Of a stretch of 64,000 nt of DNA, positions 12,860-23,169 are shown piece after piece (the stretch's first letter is position 1; the number at the start of each line of letters is the position of its first letter). The DNA is from Haemonchus contortus (taxonomy: Eukaryota; Nematoda; Chromadorea; Rhabditida; Trichostrongylidae). Location of the stretch: assembly GCA_000469685.2 (NCBI GenBank), contig LS997563.1, positions 32,111,968 through 32,175,967 of the forward strand. The letters run 5' to 3'. The notes beneath the pieces were generated by a model that ran no database searches, had not been told where the DNA came from, and worked only from the letters and a program-made list of their open reading frames with translations. The position numbers and the translations under genes were made by a program.

Positions 12860-14900
12860 CGAATTGAATTACTTCATCAGAAGACCATATGGTATTTGTC
12901 GTGCACATGACGTCAGTAGCAGCCTTGAGCTCCCATCCTCAATTCGAGTTGTACTCACCCTCGACAGTCCTATTTTGGATTAAATAGTAGGTAGTATGAG
13001 TAAACGGCAATTTCTGTAATAGGAATTGGATCAATCATGCCCTTTGATGATATGAAAATGCTTCACATTAGATGACTTCGCCTCAGAAATGTATTCGTGG
13101 CTCAAATCATAAGAGTCGAACCCGGTAATCGTCCGAGTGGATGTAGGCGTACCCCTACATTTTCTAGCAGATGTATAAACCGACTGAAACTTTCCAATTT
13201 CAGTATTTTCCATGCAGTTGCTCAGTGCACCTTTTACTCAGTGGCAATTATTGTAGTAGCGCTAAGCCCCTCAATGACTTTTGAGTTTCTTCGGGTAAGG
13301 TAATTAGTTCGCGTGCTGTGCTGTTTCCACAATAAGTCCAGCGAAGACAGTTTACACTTCGCTAGAAAGAGTCACAAACGTTTTTTACATAACTCTCCGT
13401 GTGCCCTTTGAACAAAGATGGCTGCATACTCCAAGAAGGGGGCCTAGCACTTGTCAAAAACATGAGTGAAAGCAGGTCCTAGTGCCACAATTGTGTTTCA
13501 GTACTTTGGGATAGTGACTGAACTCTGAAATCACTATTCAGACGGTTTCTCCATTCCTGGGTCATCCACCATAATGGCGAAGAATTCAAATACTGATCAA
13601 GCCACTAACATTCGATTTTGGGGGAATAATTCGATAGTTTCGAGCTATTCTTCTAAAGTCTCTAATGACTTTTTGTTAAAATCTGAAATGATAGTGGAAA
13701 GGCAGCTAGGAGCCAAGATCCATGGCAATAATATTGTCTTTGAAAGAACCTTCTTGCAAAGCTTGCTGACATGGCGGTTATAATGTTGTACTTCCTTTGA
13801 TCAGAATAAAAATAATAGTAGTTTTTTTTATTAAGAAGACTTTAGTCTTGAAAGTTCCCGCCATTATCTAATAGTTTCTGTTTAGAAGTGTCATTTTAGA
13901 ATTTCGGAGCTGTAACTCGAAAGAAAATGGTTTTTCCACAGCTGGTTCGGGTAAATACTACCTATTTTACCTTTCAAGCTAGATTTTTATGATAGAAATG
14001 GCAGTTCAGTGAAATGTGTTTCTATGATCCTACTTATCGAAGTCTATACCCAGCGGTTGAGCAGCGACATAGACTTTGTTTGGCGGGCTGGATAACTCAG
14101 ATCCAGAAAAGGATTTTTCCAAAGTTCCTCCGCCCAGAATCCCTCTTTGTCACCCATTCCTTTGCCCAAAATGCCATTTAACAAGTTTAACAGCACCGCT
14201 TAAACCTTGGGCGACGTTGTGGTGAGAAAACGTGACGATGGTAATGCTGGTGAGAAGGGTACTTTTGTCGATTTAGCGGGTCCGTGAAAGCAATAAAAAA
14301 GGAAGCCATAAATTATCCGATCCGTTACGCGTGCAAGTGTTAACCTATCGATTATCGATTGGAAACTTTAGGCAGCTGGCGCGGTAAGAATACCAGTCAC
14401 GCAGAAACTAATCAATGGAACTGAAAATGAGACAGTTATTAGCTTCTTAAAAATTCACTCGGCCAGTCGAATATTTCCGGTCAAAAAGAATTTTTTCAAA
14501 CCCCTTCGAGCCACCAATTTACGGAAAAATTTTTTAAAACAACGTAGTCAATCTCTTACCTATCAGCTTTCCTGTCCGAGCCATTTTTCGGATCAGAAAG
14601 AGAATGCGTTTGAATAGGTTTTCACAAAGACAAATCAGTACCAGTACCAATATAGTAAGTGTGCCGAGCACCATTATGCGTAGATAAAGTCTCATATCGA
14701 TTAAAACCCGTTCCGAGAAATAATAGTGAGACTAGGATCCCTTTTTGTGATAGCTTTAGGGGTCACTGGAAAAGTCAAAAGTGCTGATCTAGCCAGTTTA
14801 ACATTGGCAGAGTAGGACTAACACAGTCATGAGTCACAATTCACCTATACACCCCCTCCATACTGATATCATAACCTAACAACACCTATCGGTTCTTGAG
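12860..14900. other. Intergenic, no supported gene
   Basis: Nothing here has both splice support and a recognisable product. The region near 14080-14170 loosely recalls the pyrimidine-rich DNA upstream of the cuticlin gene, but not enough to call a repeat. Confidence 0.35.
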
Positions 14901-15169
14901 AGGTACTCTAGTAGATGCTTTGCTTTCTTTTCTAACCTGAAGAGCAATCACTCAAAAAGTACTCAACACGACTCATCCGACGGCAGAATCCTCTTCTTTT
15001 CTTTTGTGTTACTGTTGTCGGCATTCTGTTGTACCATTCCCTTAAGTGACAGTAAGCGGACAAATCAACACTGAACAAGGTGCAAATAACCACTAGAGAA
15101 ATATTTGTATAACCATTGCCGAACGTTCCCGACAAAGGATTACCGAATGGTTCCGGGGCCGTCGGGAGG

Positions 15170-15640
15170 TTATGCGAGCACTTTGTTGAGGTCATCGAAG
15201 ACTTGTGCGTTTGAGCAGTTGTTGCATCTGCTTACAGAGGTGTAGGCTTCAGGTCTCTTCAATAAGCTTGTGGCTACCCAGTAAGTGTCGTTGGTTTTTG
15301 AAGAGTTATGTAATCTTTGGGCGCAGCTATTGATGACAACCTGTTCTTCGTAGAGAATGATGCTTGACTTTGAGAAGCCTATCCGAAATCGGGAGCGAAA
15401 AAAAGCGTTGCAAAGAGCGAAATTGAACAAGGTCTTGGAGAAGTCTATTGTCAGAAGATTTTTGCAGTTCTATCCGAATCTTTCCTCTTGAAGGTTCCTG
15501 ACTTCTTCCCGAGTTTTTTGCAGCTGGACTATTGGCTGATGGTCATCTGGGGTTAGAATTTTGTCTACAACTTCTCTGACAGCCACCTCATCCATTTGCA
15601 ACCTTTCTGTAATGTTAAGTTTATGAGGTGCAACAATGTG
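15170..15640 (-). other. Possible exons of an unrecognised minus-strand gene or old transposon
   Basis: On the minus strand a TTACAG acceptor precedes an acidic, coiled-coil-like open stretch (about 15475-15620, with REVVDKIL and TREEVRNLQEE) ending at a TAG. Further on, 15430-15170 is open and holds a CNNC motif and a charged helix near its end. The two frames do not join obviously and no family is recognised. Composition is more protein-like than the surrounding DNA, but this could be a decayed repeat. Confidence 0.25.
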
Positions 15641-17124
15641 GGAGGTTGAGAGGTTATGCAAATGTGGATGAGAGGCCGCCAGGTCGCACCTCGAGGATGC
15701 GACCTCAATTTGAGCGGATATCGCTATCTTTCCTAAGAATCATTGTGTATTAGGATCATGGCGATGATGACTCAACACTGTCAGCTCACTTCCGAGAGGA
15801 TTAACTCTACTGAACCGGAGTACGGTAACATTTAGTGAATGTCTTGACGGCTGTCCATCAATATCGCACTGTGATTACCTAACTAGGGAGCCACATCGTC
15901 GATGTGTCATTAGTTTTCGACACCTGCATCATGATATTGTCAAGATATCGGCACAGCGACTTCCTTACCTTACAGTTTCCTGAAAATGGATAGATAAGCA
16001 GCTCGGTGTGAGTCCTTTTAGTTGTACAGGAGGTACATAAGTATGGCGAATTGTTCGTATTAGCGGTAGTGCAGAACCGAAAGCTGCCAATCCCTGCTTT
16101 CTTGAAAAGGAAAGGGTATCACTGAAGATCGTTTGGCTTTCAATGAGGCCTCCAGTGAATACCAAACGCTACATTATCTGTACATCTGAGAGAAGGACCT
16201 CCTTCAGTCCACCTAGATAAACTGACTCCTACGATTTAGGGGCTTCTCGGTTCTGAGGATAGATTCAACGTTCCTTAAGTCTAAGAAAGACGATGAAATG
16301 AGACCTTTATCAAATTTTCGGATCTTTTTTTCAAAACACTTCTGGTCTGGGTAGGTGGTTCATCCTGAAACCTCCCTCGAGGATTCCCCCAAGCAATCGA
16401 AGAACCTTTGATTCAACAGGTAATCAACACCTGCAATTCTCTGAAACCCGATCTGTGTAGTTTTTGAATGATCAAAACAACTGTTTTGCTTGTTTTTAAT
16501 GCATGCATTGACTTATCAAAACGTACCAAGCTGTATTGCCTTTTGGAAGCTGGAACCTTGTGGAAATAGTTGGGAAAACTGCAGGCCCATTACTTGAAGA
16601 ATTCATAGAAGAATGCCACCTTGATGAAGAGTACCCATAATTTCCAAACGGGTGCCGTGAAGAAGAGTAGGTAGATTCCAAAAGAGTAATCCCTGAAGTC
16701 ATGTTGGGGGCGAGAGACGGTTCTGAGTAGCACTACTGACCGCTTTTTCCATTCTTCAAGAAAATGCCTGTTGCGGATCGAGCCTCCATAACGAACTCAT
16801 GAATGATTCCTTCAACGATAACCGTCTCCGCTCCGAAAATTCTCTCGAACAACCTGTTTCGCCATCGAAAGCAATTTGTCATTACGATACGTATGTAGTA
16901 GTAGTTATTTAGTGTTTTTGCTACATTTAACTTCTCCACAGCCATAACGTACCTCATTATGGCAGGTTATTGGTGCTGTGCGCCAACAATTATTACAGTA
17001 TTCCATGCACGAGATTTCCACAAACATATTATGATTGCTCCGTTTTCGCTTTTACTTCCCCCTCGTCGTGGCCTCCTCCGAGCTGGAGACGGAGCGAGCA
17101 TTTTCGCAGTCTACCCATAAACAA

Positions 17125-17875
17125 TTACACTAGATGCGGAATTATTCGCGACATTCTCATAGATATAGCTGAATGAGGTATGAGTATTTGCCTTGAACTC
17201 GTACGCTTAGCACCGGGATTCTTCCAGAGGGCCTGAAGCAGCTAGACGAGCAGGAAACAGAAAGGTTAAGAAGAGAACACAACATCATCAATCCCCATCC
17301 CCCCTTGTCCCAAGGTAGACTTGTTTTTGCCGTTAAGTGGTGGTAGCAATAGCGTTTACGCATCAGTCGGAAGACATTTGTTCGGTACAGTGGCACTTTT
17401 TGTGATGAAGAAAGAAGGGACGTTTCTGATCGTAATACTCGAATAATATGAAGGCCAGTTAAGCAGCCAGATAGAAAGTCGTTTATGGCTAAAGAGCTAT
17501 AGCTAAACAATTATGAACGTCGTTAACACTTATTGGATACACGGCTGGGACAGGTGTGCTGCCGCTTACTGTCAACACTGGCAACGTCACCAATTTCCTT
17601 TTCCAGTCTTCTGGATTGTCTATTCTCCGTATCCGAACCCCATTCCTGGTGAAAATATCTTCTTTGTCATTTGTGTTCGATTTGGATAGTGGCAGCTCAT
17701 GAAGACCCTTTCCATAGTACCAGATTCTCATGGGATGCGAAAAAGCAACGTCGTTCCGCTTCTGAATTTGGTTACTTCTACTTTGCAACTCCCACGAATG
17801 GGTTATTACCGCAGTTAAGATAGCGATGCATAGTGTACTATATGAGATTGTGACGAGAAGACGATAGCATCTGAT
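17125..17875 (-). CDS. Candidate small secreted or peptide-precursor gene, two exons (partial)
   Basis: On the minus strand, exon 17875-17570 lies between an AAATAG acceptor and a GTAAGC donor. It is 306 bases long and open from end to end. A second stretch, 17241-17125, follows a CTCGTCTAG acceptor in the same phase and ends with a stop, adding 38 codons. The first exon starts with a hydrophobic stretch (TLCIAILTAVIT) like a signal peptide. It then has KR, a WYYGKG that could be an amidation site, RIRR and KRK. That pattern recalls neuropeptide precursors, but I recognise no known peptide. There is no ATG in frame, so an upstream exon would be needed. Reading on through the donor gives an alternative C terminus ending near 17489. 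Confidence 0.3.
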
Positions 17876-17899
17876 CTATTTGAGTTTGTAGGGTACCAG

Positions 17900-19600
17900 T
17901 TCCTGTTGATCAAAGGTAGGAGAGAACTTTTTCTAAAAAATAACTCTTAAATGTTGCCTTCGTCCTCTGCTGCCGTTGCTAGATGAATCTCCGGTCATAG
18001 CAAAATCTATAGGATTCTTTGCAATGTTCTCAATGCTTTTCATGGTAACTTTCCGTTGAGGTTCAGTTCAATTCTGTTGAGGAGATCCCAGCCAAAAACC
18101 GTTTCTTCTCACTATCAGTATGACTTCCATGTTCCTTTCATCTGAGCACAACAGTAGAATCTGAAAGTTTATGCTTACAAAAGTGATTTAAAAACCTCAG
18201 ATAAGATTCGACGCAACTGTATAGCGAAAATCTTCCAGATTACGGTAATAGTGATCCAGGTGTTTGCTAAAATACCTTATAATTTCTATGAAATTTACTT
18301 CGAAACTTTGATTCTCTTCGCTCATTTCGCTTGTTTCGGTTGTCCACTGTAGCTAACCGAACAACCATTACTGATCGGGAACGATGTCGTGTTGTCGGGC
18401 TTCTGTCATCACTCAGATCTGACCGCCCTGTCCGCCCGTGCACCCACTACGTCCCTCCATCAACATAATCTACCTATCGCTATCTCGTGTGAGTCGTCTT
18501 CAATGTCTTTCATCTTGAGCGCCCTTCTCCACTTTTGATACAAATCACATTGCGAGCGGAAGCCTTTCGAACATAATTGCGTGGAAACTTCCTTTCTGAC
18601 GGTACTCCCAAGGAAGTTCGAATATCGGGAAACTCCTCTCGCTGATTTCGTGGTTTCGCTTTTTTGGGAGGAACACCTCAGGGATCTGAACCTAGCTGCC
18701 CCACTAGACAACTCGTCGCCTGAAATGCATCTTTCCCACCCCTGGTTGGCCCCAATTTGTCTGGTGGTCCAATCCAATGATGAATCGCTTTAACAGCCGT
18801 GCCGTCGAAGGTGATCATTGCGAATTTGTCTCGACCCTCATCGGCTCATTCACTCCCTCACCAACTGTCGCACCCTGAGATGCTTCGTTACAATCTGTTG
18901 TACCAAAACAGTCGCGAGTAACGCCTATACGTCAACGGAATCGCTCACTGTCATTTTCTATCATTTCTTTGACTGATTTCACACAAATTCCCCCGTCACC
19001 TCTAAAAAACCGTCAGCATTCAATCAATTTTCAATCTTTAAACTTGAATACCATGTTTTATACCTGTATCGCATAGCGATTCGGCATAGCAAGAGGACGG
19101 TTGGGAGCAGGAGAAGGGATAGAGACCGGAGCAGATCATCGATGCGTGGCGCGTCTAATTCGAAGAGGCAGAAAAAGGCAAGATCGCGCTCGATAACATT
19201 GTCGAATAACATTTGTACAGCTACAAATAACTCTAGAACGGGTTCTGAGCGCCAGTATGTTCTGGGGGAGGACTTCACTTCAGTGGAGAGCTCTTGTCTT
19301 TTCTATTCTTATCTACAGAGAACAAAGCATCACGGAATCGATTAGAAAGGATCAGGCGGTTTCAGCAGAGAGCAAGCTGTGGGGAGAAAAACTTCCCAGA
19401 GTGAAGTCACTTTGTGTTTCCCTGTTTTTTCCGGTTACTTTTCGAGAAGTAAACGTTTTTCTTGCAAATATAGGGGCCCATCATTCCCACATCCTCCTCT
19501 ACCACTATATGACCGCTGCTTATAAGCCGAAAAAGTTCCCAGCCGGTATCGCCTGTCAATAGCAATTTAGGTGGCAGCCTCATATCCGTCTGTCATTCCG
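17900..19600. other. Intergenic, no supported gene
   Basis: Open frames on both strands near 18460-18793 overlap each other and match nothing I know. No RNA gene or clear repeat was found. Confidence 0.35.
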
Positions 19601-19638
19601 CTCTGCGAAAACCCCTTGTTTCCTCTGCCCCCCTCTCT

Positions 19639-19689
19639 TATATAAATGTTTAGCAGGGAGCAACTGTTCCCTGACACACCAACATCATG
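19639..19689 (+). promoter_or_regulatory. Candidate TATA promoter with nearby ATG
   Basis: TATATAAA at 19639-19646 follows a pyrimidine-rich stretch. An ATG at 19687 opens a 12-codon frame with possible splice donors inside it (GTGTGC at 19702). The arrangement resembles the cuticlin promoter. It may mark the first exon of the forkhead gene, whose first coding exon is preceded by an acceptor at 21574, or of an unseen gene. No linking evidence is visible. Confidence 0.3.
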
Positions 19690-19719
19690 GACGAATTCCA
19701 GCGGTGTGCGCTTGTGTTA

Positions 19720-21570
19720 CCGTAACAACCCCACCAGCATGTGGTGTAGTTACTCTGGTCACCATAGCCTGAAGCACCAATATTTTGCTTACACCACAGC
19801 TGTCAAGAATCAGAACACCTCATAATTGTCATAAGAACATCAGCATAATTAGGAAAAGCTCATTTATGCGGGTATCGATTACCGGGTGTCGTTAGAATAA
19901 CACTATTTAACCAGCCAGTTTCACAAATTCGGGATGATTCGTACAGTTAGGGGTGGGCAGGGCTTCTGCTTGCAATCAGATTAGTATATAGTATGGAGAA
20001 ATAAGTAAAATTCGGACAAGAATAGCTGACTTGGCATGGCCGCCAGTCGTCACCGAATCAATTTGTCGACCCAATGGGCGTACCCGACCAATGGGCGCCC
20101 CAGGCCCCGCCCCCACATTGATGCGTGTGGTAGCCTGGCGTTTACATTGGGTTGTCGGAGAGGTCTAACCTAAGAAAACTTTAGGAAAGGCATGTTTTGG
20201 TGGTGGATCCGCCCTTCCACATCTCTTTTTGATTCATTGCTGTCATGATTGCTCTGAAGTGTGATTTGTCAATTTGGTCAGCTCCAGCTAACAACCGTTC
20301 CTTCTACTCGTTCGATCGATTTAGCTTTCTTTGTTGTGTTTTTTTTCCCTTTGAATGTTTTGAACAATGGTCCAATGGTGTTGTGGGGGGCTTATGCTCC
20401 ATCACTTACCTCTTCTCTCTTTCTTGCGTTTTTTTCACCATGCAGCTATCAGTGTTGAAGCAGTTTGGGCGTTTCAAATGAGAGAATTCATGAAGATCGC
20501 TCTTCACAGAGCCCTTCAGTCACGTGGCTCATATAGCCTGGTAATAAGGGTGAACTCTGGATTCCTGAACTGATTTGGAACCGCTTTCGAAGAAAAAAGT
20601 TTCTGAGCGCTCGGAGCGTGGCCTGCGTGTATTTTCCTTGATTTCTGAACAAAAAACGGACATCAATAGCACATTTCCTGCATTTTTTGATGGCAGCTTC
20701 GGGTTGGCTGGCAATACCAGGACGGTCGGGTGGTGACGGCCCTCTGTACCGTTGCTGGTGCCAGACTGTGTTACATACTGGTTTCCTTCGGTATACTCAA
20801 TGGTTCTTGTGGAGTTTCGAGTTGTTCAACGCATTTACGACGTTTTACAATGTGTGCTGTCATATTTTATCAGTTCCAGCACCACAGTAGCTTTGCCGTC
20901 GATTTTGCGATGCTAAATAAACGATGCCTGGCTGTGCCAATAATTTGCTTCGCTATCAGTACTTTTCCCCAGCCTCATCGTACTTCTTGTCTACCCATTA
21001 AAACAACAATTAGTTCGATGTTATTCTCTTCAAAAACAACCGTCTGAAGCTAAGGAACTTCACAACTGTTTCCAGCATCGTAATACCCAAAGGATCCAAG
21101 TCCACTCGGCCCGTACGGCTGCTTCTCCACAGCAGAATTGTTTGATCTAGTCTAAGTAAAAGTGGGGGATCATTACTTAGTAGTAATTATGAGCTAAGTC
21201 GACTGTAATCGGAGATGCCGAGCTGATCATTTCAAAATAAACGGCGTTACCCTAGGAAAAGATTCAATTTCAACCCAGCTGTCGGTGTTTTGATGCGAAC
21301 GAGTTGTAGGCGAAAGAAAACCGACGAATATTAGTCTAGTAGACAGGTTCCAACTAATATCAGTCTCATGATCCTTACCTAAATCCCTTCCACCTAATCC
21401 TTCCACCATTCCTCCTGTCCTTTCTAGCAGAAAGGTGTATATCTAACGGCTAGATTGGCCCATATTTTTCACTTTTACGTAATGCTCCCAGCCGAAGTTG
21501 TTCCATCTTCTTCTCCGTCCTCATGTTCGTTTCTACTGGTGAACTCTCAATATATGCGTATAGCTATATT
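19720..21570. other. Region upstream of the forkhead gene; CCAAT and GC-rich motifs
   Basis: No gene is supported. Around 20060-20115 there are two ACCAATGGGCG or CCAATGGGCG motifs and a CCCCGCCCCC run close together, an unusual CCAAT/GC-box-like cluster for this AT-rich DNA. It could be an enhancer or a repeat fragment. Open frames near 20245-20573 overlap in several frames and look random. Confidence 0.3.
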
Positions 21571-21581
21571 TCAGATTTTCC

Positions 21582-23164
21582 ATGTCCACTACAACTAAAA
21601 TGCGCTTTTCCATGGACTCGATTTTGGCCGCAGCCGAGGCGAACACAAGAAAAAGATCAGCCGATGGTGATCTCGTGAGCCTTGAGCCGCCCAAGAAGTC
21701 ACGTACTGATGACACCTCCGCAGCCCATTCACCGAAATCCCAGCCAGAAGTGTCACAAGAAACGACTTTACTGAATGTATCCACTGCATGTTCGGCGACG
21801 AGTCCGGTTCCGTCCACGAGCTGCAGTCCTGAAGACCTGAGCTGCCGAGTGCCGAGGTCGTTGGAGAGTCCTGAGTGTTCGCAGTATGAAGCCAAGGAAG
21901 GAAGCTCAAGACCTAAAGAGACGTCGGCTTCACCAGAACAATCTGAGGAAAATTCACACCGTGAATTGGAATCCGTGAGGTTGGTGATACCTTCATGCTC
22001 TTTTCCCTACCGTATCCTTCGATCACTTCATTTCAGTCCTTCCAGCATGTCTTCTCATCGCTCAAAATCCGGCGCCACTAAGCCTGCCTATTCCTATATA
22101 GCCCTCATTGCTATGGCTATTTTGAACGCCGAGGACAAAAAACTGACATTATCACAAATTTGCGACTTCATCATGTCGCGATTTCAGTATTACAGGTTTG
22201 TTGAAATTTGGATTTTCTTAATTTAACGCCATAGCTTGTGAAAAAGTTGCTGTGCTGTTGAAAAGGCCATAGTTTCGTAAACAACAACTTTCTCCCCGGA
22301 CAACCGCAGGTGTGCAAATAGATTTGTAACTCCTGGAGTTCTTGATTTAGTTATACACCCTCTCGTACAATTTTCAATACACTGATACCAGTCTAACATC
22401 ACCCTATTTCAGAGACAAATTCCCAGCATGGCAGAATTCGATCCGTCACAACCTGAGTTTGAATGACTGCTTTGTCAAAATTCCCCGAGAGCCTGGAAAC
22501 CCCGGCAAAGGTAACTACTGGTCATTGGATCCGAAAGCTCAAGATATGTTCGACAATGGTTCATTTCTACGTCGTCGAAAAAGGTGAGAACCGTGTGTAT
22601 ATCTCCTGTAGGCTTTCCGGGTTGCTACAGTAGACCAGGTCGCCACAGGCTGCGAGCGCATTATTCGATTGTGTTGCCTCTTTATCGATGAGTATAATCC
22701 GATCTTGAATTCGCTTTTCCGCCAACAACACACAACGAATAATACGCGACAGCAGGGTAACGCGCTGGTGCTGACTAAACAGGTGTTTTGTACACAACGA
22801 GACCACCAATGCCTCTCATTTAAGGTTCAAGCGGCAACCGGAACCCCAGGATATGTCGCCGATCACCTTCACACCATTTCTGCCACCAATCGGACCAATG
22901 GTGCCTTCACGAATGCCATTGACGATGCCGACAATCCTCTCACCTCTTCCACCACCTGCACCACAATTGCCATCATCATTGCCCCGTCATCCGATGGCAA
23001 TGGTGCCAACGATGATGCCAAACATTCCTCCTAGATTACCGTACTTTTATCCAGGAATGTCATCAAACGTTGACCATCAGAAGTTATTGGCTGCCTTAGC
23101 CGCACAGACTCCGCTGACGTCTACGGCATCCGAATGTGTACACACCCTGCACAAAGTTGACTGA
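21582..23164 (+). CDS. unc-130: FoxD-type forkhead transcription factor (UNC-130-like)
   Basis: Exons 21582-21979, 22037-22195, 22413-22583 and 22825-23164 give 355 residues. The forkhead domain runs from about residue 148 to 246. It starts [15 protein letters not shown], includes [15 protein letters not shown] (recognition helix) and [10 protein letters not shown], and ends in the basic FLRRRKR segment. The N terminus has MRFSMDSIL, like the start of UNC-130, followed by a Ser/Glu-rich disordered stretch. The C terminus is Pro/Met-rich and closes with [13 protein letters not shown], again similar to UNC-130. Fox proteins bind DNA in the nucleus; in C. elegans UNC-130 acts in dorsoventral migration and neuronal fate. 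A TTTCAG acceptor at 21574 lies seven bases before the ATG, so the message is trans-spliced or has an upstream leader exon. The first intron is 57 bases and in frame, so retention would add 19 residues. Confidence 0.88.
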
Positions 23165-23169
23165 CCCCT

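Noticed and set aside
13095..13145. GGGTTCGACTCT on the minus strand, possible tRNA
   Set aside because: No acceptor or anticodon stem could be found around it.
22539..22809. Open frames inside the forkhead gene's third intron
   Set aside because: They would interrupt the FoxD frame, and consistent splice sites remove them.
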